A stretch of DNA of 64,000 bases from Aquila chrysaetos chrysaetos. Lineage: Eukaryota > Chordata > Aves > Accipitriformes > Accipitridae. The stretch is from contig NW_024470325.1 of the NCBI RefSeq assembly GCF_900496995.4, positions 591,012-655,011 on the forward strand. Direction: 5' to 3'. This document shows, in pieces, positions 1 to 11,987 of this stretch. Position numbers and translations under genes: made by a program. How positions within the stretch are numbered: position 1 is the stretch's first letter; every line of letters begins with the position of its first letter. Below the pieces are notes generated by a model that saw only the letters and a program-made list of their open reading frames with translations, did no database searches and had not been told where the DNA came from.

Positions 1-1940
1 CTATTGACATACAGTTTCTCGGGCTGCGGCGTGGTTCGCATATAGCTACGCCACAAGATCTGTCTGTGCTGCAGAAATCCCGTGCCACAGACCACCTCTA
101 GCAGCATTTGTCACACAAGAGCCTGCAAGCATTCGCCCTCTGGTACTGGACATTACGTCTCTCTGGTGGCCTTGCCTGTATCTCAACCGTCAGTCCAGAT
201 GTTCTTATGAAACATCATTCTGTTTAACTGTTGAGATGATGAGTTATAGTTGGGTTTTTTGGTAAGAAAATCTACAGTGCTTGAATGACGAAACAGGAGT
301 ACGTGTTCTTCTATGGGTGGGGGTTCTCATGCTTTGCTGTCATTAAGTGCAAGCCCTTCACATTGCTACACCAACCTGGGTTCCACCATCTAAAGGGACA
401 TGCAATTGTCTGTGGTATTTGCCTTCGCAACCTAGACCCAATTGAACCAACCCATTTTAAAAAAAAGCTGAAACAAGTGCCTTTTCTGACTGGATACCAC
501 AAGCAGAGCAGCACCTCCTGGGGAAAACACTCTCTCAGCCCCTTGGATGCGCCCCTGTGGTTCCCATTGACGGTAAGGGTGTAGTTTGCTGGTAGTAACC
601 CCGGCCTTGATCCCACCTCCACTGCCGGTTGTTCTTCCTCAGAGTCCTGCCTCACCGCCAGAGGCCTTGGAACCTGGCTTGGGCTATTGCAAGGCCTATG
701 TGAAAGAGTACCTCATCTTTACGTCTTATGTTATGAAATTCCGCAGTGCCTTCCTGCTTGTCTCTTTTCCTCTTTAAACTCTTCCTGAGTACCAAAAGTC
801 ATTTTGGTGCCCTTGAATTCTTCTTGAGTGTTCCTTGAGTTTCAAAGGGCCATGCTGTGCTGGAGGTGCCTGTCCCTTGAAGAACAAGATGTACCAAGCA
901 CATGTGAAATTCTGGCTTTTCTTGATTGGATCCATCAAGAGTTGAGTGAAGATCGCTGTGTGGAACTGCTGTTCGTGTTCATGCAACGCCTGCAGCTTTA
1001 GGGTAGACAATGTACAGACCTTGCCTTCTCTGATTGGCAATTGATGGACTGTGCCTCTGACTCATGTTATCACTCAAGAGCCACAGGAACCAAATCATTC
1101 CTCTGTGATGCCACTGGGGCACCTTGACTTCACCCACCCGGATGGGAATTGCTTTTCGGGAGTCCTGTGAGGTCCAGGGCCGGCCTTGGCCTCTCATGTA
1201 TTGTCATCTGGGCCTGGATTGGAACATTAAATAGAGCACACTCCCCTGAATTCTGTTAGGACCATGTGGGGACCAGGAAATATGGGACAAATGCCATTGT
1301 ATTCAGAGGGTGTATACTAAATGTCAGCCAATGGAAAAAAAGAGAGACCTGCTGTCCTATGGTCCTTGACGGCAATCGTTATCATTTTGAGAACTGCACT
1401 AAAACATGCTATGAAGACAATGAGAAGGAAAAGGTTCTTTGGCCTTTAGCGAGGCATCAGCTGTCATTTCACTTAGCCAAAGGAATTTCTCACCCAGTTT
1501 ATAAATGATGTCTGAGATGCTCCCTAGTCTCTATGAACTTCTAAGTTGGATCTTGCAGTTACCTACATAAATCTTGGACCACCTCTGGCAACTCAAATGT
1601 CACCAGGTATTTGTGTCTGAACACCTGACTCCTGCCTTCCATCTCCATTAATTCAGATGGGAGCTGAGACAAGGAGCTCCCATGCAGGTGCGTATTTGGT
1701 GCCTACCTGAAGAGAGTCAAGAGGACTCCCACCTCCTGTGGCTTTGTGGTGTGCATGGGAGGGAGCTGAGCCTCCTTCAAATGCCATGAATAAATGCAGG
1801 ATGAGATGCCTCCACTGAGTGAGGGGGATCCCTTCCCTCAGCAGGTGTAAAGGAGATCCCTACCTGTCACTCTCTGGGTATCCCGTCTAACAGTAAGAGC
1901 AAAAAAATTGGCATGTAGCTATAACTTTGTCTCTTAGAGG
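1..1940. other. no gene recognised
   Basis: I read both strands and found no domain, splice-bounded exon or repeat family that I can name. The longest open frames are about 80-115 codons without family motifs. Confidence 0.5.
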
Positions 1941-2049
1941 AGAATGACACTTCTGGAAAGAAATGTCTCTTTGCAGCTGAGGGAGGGAACATCAGCGATT
2001 GCTTCAGCCCGTTTCCCAGCAGGTTCCCCTGGAGCCCAGGCACCTGGAG

Positions 2050-2700
2050 GGAGCCCAGAGGGGGCAGAGAAAGTGCTGCCTTGGGCTGGTCCTCTGCTGC
2101 TGAGCTGGGCTGGGGCTCCTGGCAAGGATAGAGACGAGCTCTGCCCAGGAGCAGCTCCTCTGCAAAGTGCAGCAGGGTGAGGGCACTGCCTGCAGGCACC
2201 GAGGGGAGAGGAGGGAAGGGAGAGGGGAGGTTAAAGGCAGTCTGGGCTGTGTGGAGAGAGGAGAGCTGTCCTGGAGAAAAATCTTCACAACCCTTAACAG
2301 GGTAAGTCTCTGGCTGCAGGGCAATGCAGCTGTGGTTCCTGGAATGACCTCCTAAAGCTGGCACAATCCCACGGCCTGTGGGATCTGTCAGAGGGACTCT
2401 CAGGGTTTCTCCAGTGTAGAGAAAAAGGACGTGCTTTGGAAGCACAGCTTCCCTGCTGCACCCTCAGAGGGACAGGGCATGTCAGCTGCCTTCACCTGGG
2501 GATGGCTGCAGAGTGTGAAGGTGGGTGTGCAGGGCAGGGTGCCCAGGGCTGTCCTTCTGAGCAGGGTCCCTGCACCACCAGGGGGCCGTGTTTTCTGTTT
2601 CCTACTCCTGGGAAATTTGGGGGGAGAATGGAAAAGGAGCTGTCATGCTTGAACAAGTCCCTGAGACTCCTGAGCTGTAGAACTTGGAGTGATCAGTAAG
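2050..2700 (+). repeat. OR 5' flank block, copy 1 (paralogue of 55975-56785)
   Basis: This stretch aligns by eye with 55975-56785, which lies at a similar distance upstream of the second OR gene. Shared landmarks are a run beginning tgccttgggctgg, the stretch ctctgcccagg-g-agc, and a GGTAAGTCTC at 2301 (56221 in the other copy), followed by a conserved ctggctgcagggcaatgc-like stretch. The OR gene was therefore duplicated with well over 2 kb of upstream DNA. GGTAAGT is a strong 5' splice site match, so the block may contain a non-coding first exon of the OR transcript; that role is inference. Confidence 0.65.
2302..2307 (+). promoter_or_regulatory. candidate 5' splice donor of an OR non-coding exon
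   Basis: GTAAGT follows AACAGG. The same donor-like sequence is kept in the paralogous block at 56222. OR genes usually have non-coding upstream exons spliced to an intronless coding exon. Each coding exon here also has an acceptor-like site just before its start codon (3949-3950 and 58612-58613). Confidence 0.35.
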
Positions 2701-3940
2701 TCTGATAGGAGCCTCCTGAGGTAGAGCACAGGGACTGAGAACAACTGCCTGGCTGTGCTGGTGTCTGGGAGGTGGCATGCACAGCTGGGGAAGGGTAACT
2801 CTTTCCTGAGACTGCAGCTGCCTCTCCCCTTGCCTCTCTGAGCCAATCTATCTCTGCTTTTTTCCTTGTTTTCCCCACTTGTCTGTGTTATTGCTATTGT
2901 TATCTTGTTGCTGCTGTCAGGCCTCTCTGGGATGGGAGTTTCAGCTGCAGAGTCACACACTGATCTTGTGGGTCCTCCCATGCAGCTGTGTCCATGGGAA
3001 GAAGGTTACAGGTGTCCAAGCTCTCCTCCAAGCTGTGGGGCTGTGGGCAATGCAGCCTGTGTCATTCCCTGGCAAATGAGCTGACTCTCCCTTCCTGAGA
3101 CACCATTCATCAGGACACTTGGCTACCTCCTTGAGGTGTCCTCCAGGAATCAGGTCTGTCCATAGAATCTTGGTGTTACCTGAATGCCCCATGGAGAAGC
3201 ACAGAGATGCCATGACTGAGGAAATGCTGTTGGGTTTGTGAAATGAACCATGTGTGTCCTTGGGAAGAGGTGTGGGTGTGGAGACCTTGAGAAACGGGGA
3301 GACACTTGGTTTTGGACAGTGGGTCTCCTCTGCTTTCACTAGTGCCTTGAGTCTTTTCAGGTTAACATGGGGGTGTGATTACCCTCCATCTCTGAAAGGT
3401 GCAAGCTCAGGGTAGCTGGGAACATGACAGAGTGACAGACCAGCTCCCCCCTCTCTGCATGAAGCCACAGGCAATCCTCTTGCCTCACAGACACACTTTG
3501 TTTTCTCTGAGTGAAGCAGAAATGGTAAGGGTTTCTGAATCCAAGATAATCACCAGATGAGATTAGGGAGAGCTCTAAAACCCCTCTGTCTCTCAAAAAC
3601 TGTTTTTGATTATGGTTTCTTAGCAATGGGAGTGCAGTGCTGACAAACACTTTTACGTTAGGAGCAGTTTCATCTGACAAATTAAAAAAACAGGACTGCC
3701 CCCCCTGACTGGCACCATTGCAAGAAACCCACTGCTACAGAGGAGCCCCTACTACTCCTTGGTAGCCAATGGCAGAGGTCCTGCTCCTCACGGCACATTC
3801 AGACAGCAACAACCATAGCTCCAACCACAGAGCTGAATGGAGGTCTCGCTGAAATGGATAAAATGCGGTGAACATGTATTACGAGAAATGGCTTTGATTT
3901 TAATCAGAGAATAATGTCTAACTTGTCACTGCCCTTGCCT

Positions 3941-3950
3941 CCTTGTTCAG
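3941..3950 (+). promoter_or_regulatory. candidate 3' splice acceptor before the OR coding exon
   Basis: A pyrimidine-rich run ends in TTCAG at 3950, 23 bases before the chosen ATG. The second OR gene has the same arrangement (TTCTTAG ending at 58613, 29 bases before its ATG). This supports starting the protein at 3974 rather than at the in-frame ATG at 3914, which lies upstream of the acceptor. Confidence 0.45.
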
Positions 3951-3973
3951 TGCTCCACACCCAGAGGCAGCAG

Positions 3974-4930
3974 ATGTCCAACAGCAGCTCCATCACCCAG
4001 TTCCTCCTCCTGGTGTTTGCAGACAGACGGGAGCTGCAGCTCTTGCACTTTTGGCTCTTCCTGGGCATCTACCTGGCTGCTCTCCTGGGAAACGGCCTAG
4101 TCCTTACCACCGTAGCCTGTGACCACCACCTCCACACACCCATGTACTTCTTCCTCCTCAACCTCTCCCTCCTCGACTTGGGCTCCATCTCCACCAATGT
4201 CCCTAAAGCCATGGCCAATTCCCTCTGGGACACCAGGGCTATTTCCTACTTGGGATGTGCTGCACAGGTCTTTCTGTTTGTATTTTTGATGTCAACAGAG
4301 TGTTTTCTTCTCACTGTCATGGCCTACGACCGCTACGTTGCCATCTGCCAACCCCTGCACTACGGGACCCTCCTGGGCAGCAGAGCTTGTGTCCACCTGG
4401 CAGCAGCTGCCTGGGGCAGTGGGTTTCTCACTGCTGTGCTGCACACTGCCAATACATTTTCACTACCCCTCTGCCAAGGCAATGCTGTGGACCAGTTCTT
4501 CTGTGAAATCCCCCAGATCCTCAAGCTCTCCTGCTCAGATGCCTACCTCAGGGAAGTTGGGGTACTTGCGGTTAGTGTCTGTTTTACATTTGGTTGTTTT
4601 GTTTTCATTTTGCTGTCCTATGGGCAGATCTTCAGGGCTGTGCTGAGGGTCCCCTCTGAGCAGGGACGGCACAAAGCCTTTTCCACGTGCCTCCCTCACC
4701 TGGCCGTGGTCTCCTTGTTTGTAAGCACTGGCATGATTGCGTACCTGAAGCCCCCCTCCATCTCGTCCACATCCCTGGACCTGCTGGTGGCAGTTCTGTA
4801 CTCGGTGGTGCCTCCAGCCGTGAACCCCCTCATCTACAGCATGAGAAACCAGGAGATCAAGGATGCCCTGAGAAAACTAATCACTGGATGCTTTTCAGAA
4901 GCAATAAAGTTCCTTTTGTCTTTTGCATAG
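3974..4930 (+). CDS. olfactory receptor, OR14-like (intact)
   Basis: A seven-transmembrane G-protein-coupled odorant receptor of 318 residues, normal for the family, in one uninterrupted exon. Visible landmarks: an N-terminal glycosylation motif (NSS, residues 3-5), GN in TM1 (39-40), PMYFFL after TM2 (56-61), a conserved cysteine at 95, MAYDRYVAIC at the end of TM3 (116-125), KAFSTCLPHL at the start of TM6 (234-243) and NPLIYSMRN in TM7 (from 284). The sequence resembles the OR14 group that is heavily expanded in birds; the odorant is unknown. The ATG at 3974 is chosen because it gives the usual short N-terminus and follows a splice-acceptor-like site; an in-frame ATG at 3914 would add 20 residues. 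The gene is a close paralogue of 58643-59614, and similarity continues into both flanks. No frame break or missing core motif is seen, so it is probably functional. Confidence 0.93.
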   Translation: MSNSSSITQFLLLVFADRRELQLLHFWLFLGIYLAALLGNGLVLTTVACDHHLHTPMYFFLLNLSLLDLGSISTNVPKAMANSLWDTRAISYLGCAAQVFLFVFLMSTECFLLTVMAYDRYVAICQPLHYGTLLGSRACVHLAAAAWGSGFLTAVLHTANTFSLPLCQGNAVDQFFCEIPQILKLSCSDAYLREVGVLAVSVCFTFGCFVFILLSYGQIFRAVLRVPSEQGRHKAFSTCLPHLAVVSLFVSTGMIAYLKPPSISSTSLDLLVAVLYSVVPPAVNPLIYSMRNQEIKDALRKLITGCFSEAIKFLLSFA

Positions 4931-5154
4931 TACTCATATCTCATTACAGGCCCAGCCTGTCTTCTGGTGTTTTTTTAGGCTGATTTTGGGGTTTGAGTGA
5001 GATTTTTGTTTGCTGGGGTTTTTTGTTTTACTCACCTGAATGCTTTCCACAAAGACATGTCTTTATGCCCTGGGATTGTAATTCACAGTCTATCCAGCTT
5101 TGTGTGCCCTGGAAGCTCTGCAAATGAGGAGCTGTACTGTCTGTGTATTTAACA

Positions 5155-5160
5155 AATAAA
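5155..5160 (+). terminator. possible poly(A) signal of the OR gene
   Basis: AATAAA lies about 225 bases after the stop codon. Another AATAAA near 4905 is inside the coding region and is less likely to be used. Confidence 0.35.
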
Positions 5161-5460
5161 GGGCCCTGCAGTGACTTGTTCTTCTGAGATTCTTCCTCCA
5201 AGACCTTCTCTGCAGCTGCAGGGAGCAGTGCCTGTGTGCAGAGGGGAAGAAGAAAAGAGTCCAGGCACAGCGGCACTGCCAGGGAGCACCAGCGCTTGGT
5301 CTTTCCCGAGCTGCTCTCTTCCCACTTCCATGCTTTCCTTCCGAACCCTTTGGTTGGTGGAAGGCCTGAGTGCTCTTCAAGCTTGGTTGCAGTCCTGCTG
5401 TGTGGCAGGCCTGTGACCGCAGGCAAGGACAGGCAATGGGCACTTGTGTGCCAGAGCTGG

Positions 5461-6400
5461 CCTCCATAGCAGCATTTCCATCATACAAGGGGATCTCCTC
5501 AGGCCTTGTGCCACAGATGCCCCCCAGCCCTGGGGCTCAGCCCTCTCCACCCGCGAGGAGCTGCTGTGCCCTTCAGAGGGTCTGGGGCTGTGGGGTGAGT
5601 GCCCAGAGCTCTGCCGCACCCTGTGGTGGGCACTGGTGTGGGGCCATGCCAGACTGGGCTGTGCTGGGGAGAGGGCAGGGGAGGTGGAGGGAGGTCAAGG
5701 GAGGTGGGGAGAGTTTAGGGGGAGCTGCGCTGTGCTGGAAAGTGCCCAGGAGAGAAAAATATCAGTGTGGAGTTTGCAGTGTGAGACCATGCAGGGCGAG
5801 GACTCACACCGGGGGGTTGTGGTGCAGGGACAGGGCTTGTGGCAAGCATGGGGAGACATGGAGGTGCAGAGGAGAGGAGGGATGGTCTGTGCCCTTGGTG
5901 TGTGGACAGATGGGGAGGGTGGCTCAGGGCCCTCCTCATCCCCAGTGTCTCTTATGGTCCATTTGCAGCACTTGCCGGTCACCCCCAGTTTTAAGGCTGA
6001 GTCTTGCTGTGAGGGCCATCTCCATCTTCCTGCTGAGCCAAGGGCTGCTTTTGGGGAACAGACAGCCCTGCCCAGCCTCTCTCCTTCCCCAGACCCTGGC
6101 AGACCCTGGAGCAGAGCTGTCTGCAAAGCCCTCACGTGGGACAAGGCTTCAGCAGGGCAGGGAGTCGGGTGCTGGGGAAATTGCAAAAGTAGGAGGTTTT
6201 GTGGGGGAACTGTGATCTGAAGGCTGCCATTGGGATCACAAATGGGGGAACCTTCCCCATCCCTGACTGCACCCTTTCCTGTGCTGTGTCTGCAGAGTGG
6301 GACCGTGTATGGGCAGTGGGGCTGGGCCAGCACAAGGACAGGCGCCATGAAGCAGCTGCCAGGAGGTGTCAGCAAGGACAGGTACAAAGCAGGAATTTCT
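5461..6400 (+). repeat. duplicated block A' (inverted copy at 38490-39440)
   Basis: About 0.95 kb of GC-rich DNA that matches the reverse complement of 38490-39440. The match begins abruptly at CCTCCATAGC in both copies. Several open frames run through it on both strands, but none is preserved between copies and none carries a recognisable domain, so I treat it as non-coding duplicated DNA. In the other copy the sharp edge lies 6 bp from an LTR. Confidence 0.75.
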
Positions 6401-6899
6401 ATATATTGCATTTGTTGTGGAGGCATGAGCGTAGGAAAAAGAAAAATTCACTTGGAGATGTTGGTGGCAAAGGAATTCAAAGCAAACAGAAGAGCTTTGG
6501 CCACTTCTGAGAGACCAAGGCTGAACAAGGAAAATGCAGGGCTCCTGCTGAATGGGGAAGGGGATTTAATAACAGCAGACACAGCTGGGGCTGAAGGAAT
6601 GAATGCCTGCTGTGCCTGACTCTTTACTGAAATGGTCTCCAGGCCCCTGTGCTCAGGGAAAGGCTTCAAGGAAGAGGAGAGCATGCATTGGCATGAAACT
6701 CGGGAAAATCCCGCAAGGACAGATGCCAGTTTCTGTCCCTGCAGGAGACTAGCCCTGTCAGTGGCTCAATTTGGAGGCTGCCTGGCTGGAAGGAGGCGTT
6801 TTGGAAAGGTCTAGGTGGACAGCGAGATGGACAGGATGCAGCCGTGTGCCCTGGCAGCAAGGGAGGACAGGATCACCCTGGGCTGTACGAACAGGAGCA

Positions 6900-7410
6900 C
6901 AGCCAGGTGATTGAGGGAAGGGATTATACCGAACACTGTGTCCAGATTTCAGATCCCAATATAGGAAAGAAGTTGGCAAGCTGGAGCAACTTTAGCAAAG
7001 GGCCCCCATAATGGTCAGAGTCTGGAGCACTTTACCTGTGAGGAGAGGCTGAGGGAGCTGGGCTTGTCCAGCCTGGAGAAAGGAAGATCTTGGGCGAAAC
7101 ATGTAGCAGCATTGCAGTGTTCCCAGGAAGACTGAGTCACACTCGCGTCCATGGTACAAGACACAAGGACAAGAGGCAATGGGGTGAAACAAGGGGGTTG
7201 GTGTACATATAGTGAAATACATTTCCAACATGAGGATAGCCACATGCTGGAAGCTGTTTCCCAGGGACTTTGTGCCAGCTCTATCCCAGAAAGTGACTAA
7301 GGCATCTTTGGATAAAGCCCTGAGTAATCTGGTCTAGCCCTGCTTTGAGCAGCAGGTTTTTCACAGAAACCTCCTGAGGTCCCTTCCATCCTGAATGATG
7401 CTGTCTTTCC
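6900..7410 (+). mobile_element. CR1 LINE 3' fragment
   Basis: Degenerate CR1 3' region. It shows the phrase gaggagaggctgagggagctg, a first-person typical 'gggcttgtccagcctggagaa' segment split by substitutions, and an end near cctgaggtcccttccatcc. Confidence 0.8.
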
Positions 7411-7584
7411 TTCCCATTCATGTTTTCAAATGAGGGAAAGCTCTCAGCTTCTCCCTGACCACAGAAGTAATTCACATCAGGTGCAGGGCTGATTTTTATG
7501 TGCCCCCATACATACAGCCCTGACCATATCAAGAATCCTTCAGTAGGTGTTTGTGTGATTTCCCCAGGACTCTCAGTATCTATT

Positions 7585-7606
7585 AAAAAAAAAAAAAAAA
7601 AAAAAA
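7585..7606 (+). repeat. poly(A) tract
   Basis: A run of about 22 A residues, possibly the tail of an old retroposed copy. No coding source was recognised immediately upstream. Confidence 0.6.
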
Positions 7607-9361
7607 GAGAACGAAAAACAAGTCAGTCATCTTCCAAAATATAAATATATGCAACACAGCATTCTGCATCTATGGTAGCAGACTTGAAGTGGTGGAAGGG
7701 GTAGCAGGGCATCTTGCTGAAGTGAAATAAGTTGAGTTTTGATTTTGAGGTGGCAGAAGGAGGACATGTATTTCAGGGCTGGCATACAGAGAGAAATAGA
7801 AGATTCAAGCAAGTGTGGGGCTGTGATAGTTTGGGTGCGAGAAGAGCATGATGAGGGTATTGGAAGAAGGCAGGCAGGTTGTGAGGAACTCACAGGCCTG
7901 ACCAATCCTTGCTTGACCACAGCTTTGTGTTTGAAGCAACAGCCAGTAAGGACAGAAGGGCATCAGTATGGCTTCGGAGATCCCAGGGTCCGAGTGCGAT
8001 GGGGAAATGGGGACGTAGCTAAAGTCTGCCGGGAAACCAGCACAGGCGTAGGACAGTGTAGGACAGCCTGCAATGGGGATGACTGAGGGCATTGCAGCAG
8101 GTGAGATCACCACCAGCCAACACAACTGAGATCCTTATCCTCTCCACCCTGGCTGCTGTCTCTTCCACTGAGGCCCATGAGAAGACACCCAGGTCCTTAC
8201 AGCCCCAGGGCATTGTTGCCTCCTCACCCACCCTATGTGGATCCTGTCCTGCACTCAGCATTGCACACCCCCACATCTCACTGCTCCTTGGAAGAGATGC
8301 AAGCATCCCACAAGATAACGGGTCCCCTTTCCCAGAGGATGGATGTCAGGGCTTTACTGTCAACTGAAGTTGGTAAGTGCCAACTCCTTTGTCCCACAGC
8401 CCAGGGCCAGCAGGTACCAGTGTGGTCATTGGGATTTGTCTGGGAATGGGGTTTCTTTGCAGGTGCTCCTGAGATGAGGGGCAGGAGGTGCTCAGGTCCA
8501 TGGACCCTGTGCCTTTCCCTGTGCCCATCTGGGTGGGCGAGAATAGCTCCTTTCCCAGGGCTCCAGTGTTCCGGGCAGCCTGTGCCTGGCTGGATTGATA
8601 GACACCCTGTCCTGGGGTACCCCTTTGGCATCCCCTGATCCCCAGCACCGTACCTCTGGAGCTGGTGGTGGCCTAGCTGGTGATGGCAGCACCCAGAGAT
8701 GCCCAGGGCACTGCCGAGCTCTAGGGTACCTTGGAGGGTTTGTGTGCTGCTCACTGCCCCCCTGGTCCGGGGGACTCCTGACTCCATGAAAGCGGTTTGG
8801 ACCCCACAGAGAGAAGGGGACCGGGGCATCGACAGTAGAGAGACATCCTTCCTGGGGAGCTTGGCCCAGGGCATGGACTGGGCTGACACCAGGGCTGAGG
8901 AGGGGACGTGGGTTGGGGGATCCTCAGAATCATCTCAGTGCTCCCTGGGAACCCAGAAAGCCCTGGGGGTGGGTTTGGATGGTGCAGGGGCAGGTGCAGG
9001 CTGGTGCTGGAAGCTGCAGGCCTGGGTACAAGGAGCTGTTGAGGGGTGCCGGGCTGGGGAGTAGCGGGTGTCCAGTGCAGCGCTGGGCAGTGTGTGGGTG
9101 GGGGGCAGGTGGCTGTTGGGGTGGGAAGAGCTGCCTTGTGCAGTGGGATGGCAAGTGACCCAGCTGGGCTGGAACTGGGCACCCACAGCCTTGCGCAGCC
9201 CGTGGGGGTAGAAGGGACCCCTGCACTGCACTGGGGGCAGACTTGGAGGGGAGAGGGCTCCTACACCAGTACCTGTGATTCGGCCCAGGTAGGCGGTTCC
9301 CCCAGACCTGCAGTGCTGGGGTTTGGCACTCTCCTGACCCATCCCATGCTGGTGTTTGAAG
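7607..9361. other. presumed 5' flank or intron of the SRCR gene
   Basis: No SRCR domain, signal-peptide exon or start codon was recognised here. Around 8030-8300 there is weak similarity to segments near 29010-29290 and 55370-55500. The long antisense frames in the 3' part are GC-rich shadows of the SRCR exon and its flank. Confidence 0.4.
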
Positions 9362-9676
9362 GGGCTGCGGAGGTGAGGCTGGCGGATGGCGGCAGGCGCT
9401 GTGCTGGGAGAGTGGAGGTGAAACACAATGGCCAGTGGGGGACCGTGTGTGATGACAACTGGAGCATGAACGATGCAGCAGTGGTTTGTAAGCAGCTGGG
9501 CTGTGGGTCTGCTGTTGGAGCTCCTCAATATGGACACTTTGGGCCAGGGTCTGGCCCCATTTGGATGGATGATGTTGGCTGTAAAGGCACCGAGTCTGCC
9601 CTGTCTGACTGCAAACACAGAGGATGGGGTGAACATAACTGTGACCACAGTGAGGATGCTGGAGTGATGTGTTCAG
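9362..9676 (+). CDS. WC1/CD163-like receptor, SRCR exon 1
   Basis: This 315-nt exon encodes one complete group-B scavenger receptor cysteine-rich domain of about 105 residues. It runs from EVRLADGG to GVMCSG and keeps WGTVCDDNW, the [10 protein letters not shown] core and all eight cysteines. It is bounded by an AG at 9360-9361 and a GT at 9677-9678, and is phase 1 at both ends, as is normal for one-domain SRCR exons. Such domains form the extracellular part of type I membrane receptors (WC1, CD163, CD163L1) on myeloid cells or gamma-delta T cells, where they bind proteins or microbial ligands. No upstream exon with a signal peptide was recognised, so the 5' end of this gene is missing or unseen. 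Ligand and exact orthology are unknown; DMBT1-like proteins also carry such domains, but the membrane exon downstream favours a WC1/CD163-type receptor. Confidence 0.88.
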
Positions 9677-11135
9677 GTAAGGAGACAGCCTGTTGCCTGC
9701 CTTTGGGTCTGGGATGGGGGAAGGGACCTTGGCTGTGCCCTCAGTGAGCAACAAGTGGACACCAGAGCAGGGCCCAGTGATACTGGTCTAACTGCCAGGC
9801 TGGGACTGTCATTGCTGATGTCCCCAGTCCTTGGGGAAGGCCCAGAGGGATCCTACCCCAGGGTGGTCTGACCTTGCCAGAGTGTCTCTGTCTGCCTCAG
9901 TCAGTATCTTGGGCTGCAGATGAATCCTCCATCCCTTCCCCGGGGTGTCCATTGGGCTTCATCGATCTCCACCCGTTCTGCCAGTTTGCAGCCAACAATG
10001 CTGAGGGTCCCTGTGCTGGAAACACCCGGGGGCACTTGCTCGGCACTCCACGCTTTGGAGGAACGGCATGAGATGGCTGATCCTCCTGGGTCATTCCCCT
10101 TCACAGGCATGAGTACCTCACCTGAATCAAATGGGCTTTTCAGAGAGGATGAGTGCTGAGCCCTGGGGAATGGAGCAGGGTGGCCACAAAGCCCTTCACT
10201 GCCTGTGCCCAGGGCTTGGCTGTGTGGACCAGCATTTGTGAGGGTTAGGGGCTTGGCAGCTGCTTGACTCTGGCTGCTCCCTCCTGTATCACCACAGTGA
10301 CAGGCTGGCACTGGGAAATCCCTGGGGCTGTGACAGCCCCACGAGGACATGACCCCGTGCAGGCAGCGCTGACCTACTGCTCAATCTCTCCTGCCTGCCC
10401 ACGGCTCACCACGCTGCCCAACGACACGGGGGCTTTGGCAGCAGTTACTGATCCTCGTCTGTGCCTGCTGTCCTCTGAGAGCTGGCAGGGGCCCAGTGGG
10501 AGTCTCCTGCCCCTCTGTCTGGCCATCCATCTGGGTTGTGGACACCTCCAGGCAGAGCACTGTGTCCCTGGCTGAGAACACCCTCCCCCCAAGCAGACAT
10601 CAGAGGGATCTGCACAGGCACCAGGCATGATAGCAGCTGCACCGTTTCTGTGCTCTGTGACATCTTCTCCCTAAAATGAACCTTCCAACACCCCAAGAAC
10701 ACCCCTGGGATCAGGGGCTACTTCTGTTTACATCCAGGTGATGGTCCTGCCTGGCCCAAAGCTCTGCAGGGGCTGAGCAGGCTGCAGCAGTCATTATCAT
10801 CTGGGCCAGTTCTTCTGGATCCAAACTGCTCACACTACTGCAGTGCTGGGGAGACCACACCAGGCAACACAGGGAACCTTGTGTGGGAGCAGTTTGTCTG
10901 AGCAGTACCTGTGGCTGTGAGTCTGCGACAGACACATTCCCTCGGGTGCTCTGATGGTGTAGAGATGGGGTGCGTGGGGGTCTGGATGTGCCTGTGTCAC
11001 CAACACTCCCCCAACAACTTCCTCTGGGATGTGTGATGCGCAGTTTGGTCATGGCTTGCTTGGAGATGATGCGGGACGTGGGCATTTAACTGCCAGAGGG
11101 CTCTGGGAACTCCCAGCTGTTATGTTTTTTTCCAG

Positions 11136-11444
11136 GATTTGTCCAGCTGGTGGAAGGGAAGAGCCGCTGCTCAGGACGTGTGGAGATCCATGACAGGGAC
11201 CAGTGGAAAACTGTCTGTGATTCACATTTTAGTCCCAACGCTGCTGATGTGGTCTGCAGGGAGTTGCAGTGCGGCGTGGCCCTGCCTGTTGCTGGGCCAG
11301 CTCACTTTGGAGAAGGCAACAGTCCCATCTGGGATGGAGAGCTGCAGTGTGTGGGGAATGAATCCCGCCTCATGTCCTGCCGCAGAGGGTCCTCCAGGGA
11401 CCAGCCCTGCACCCACGCAAACAGCGCTGTTGTCACCTGCACAC
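11136..11444 (+). CDS. WC1/CD163-like receptor, SRCR exon 2
   Basis: This 309-nt exon encodes a second complete SRCR domain of 103 residues, with an acceptor (TTTTTTTCCAG) at its left edge and a GT donor at 11445. It is phase 1 at both ends and splices in frame after the exon at 9362-9676. Eight cysteines are visible (SRC, TVC, VVC, LQC, LQC, MSC, QPC, VTC). The usual WGTVCDD segment is WKTVCDS here, which suggests a diverged but foldable domain. The intron before it is about 1.46 kb and the intron after it only 228 bp. Confidence 0.87.
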
Positions 11445-11672
11445 GTAAGGACTCAGGGAGGGGTGCTGAACACCGGGGCTGTGCCAGGGGTTGGGGAACA
11501 GAGCAAGGACTGTGCTGGGCCAGGTGTGAGGACAGGAGGGATGATGGGATTGTCTGAAGCATGAAAATAGTGCAGAAGGAGAAGAAAGGCATGCTGTCCC
11601 TCTGGCCTCTCCGCCAGCTACTGAGGGTACATGAGCACCAATCCACCCTCTCTCCTCCTCGTCTCTCCCCAG

Positions 11673-11987
11673 GATACACAGGATTCAGGCTGGTGAATGG
11701 CAGCACAGCGTGTGCAGGGAGGGTAGAGGTCCAGGTGTCGGGGACCTGGGGGACCCTCTGTGCCTCCCGCTGGGATCTCTCGGATGCCCACGTTCTCTGT
11801 CGTCAACTCAACTGTGGGTTTGCTGAGTCCCTTCCTGGAGGAGAGCATTTTGGGAGAGGGACTGGCCCTGTCTGGAGAGACTCATTCCACTGTGACAGGA
11901 CAGAAGCCCACCTGGGACAGTGCCCAGTGATCACCCTGGGAGCCTCACCATGCTCCCACGGGAACAACGCTGCTGTCGTTTGCTCAG
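11673..11987 (+). CDS. WC1/CD163-like receptor, SRCR exon 3
   Basis: This 315-nt exon encodes a third complete group-B SRCR domain: RLVNGS at the start, WGTLCASRW, eight cysteines, and AAVVCSG at the end. The splice sites are CCCCAG at the left edge and GTGAGT at 11988, with phase 1 borders matching its neighbours. It has no stop codon or frame break. It most probably continues the same transcript as 9362-9676 and 11136-11444. Confidence 0.87.

Noticed and set aside
1266-1508. Small 80-codon gene
   Set aside because: No family motif, splice support or paralogue in the window.
3914-3973. Upstream in-frame start of the first OR
   Set aside because: It lies before a splice acceptor and would give an N-terminus longer than usual for the family.
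5370-6215. 281-codon open frame in block A'
   Set aside because: The frame is not kept in the inverted copy and has no domain or splice support.
8930-9754. Long antisense open frame (274 codons) over the first SRCR exon
   Set aside because: It is Pro/Ser/His-rich without domains, and lies opposite a clear SRCR exon; a GC-rich shadow.
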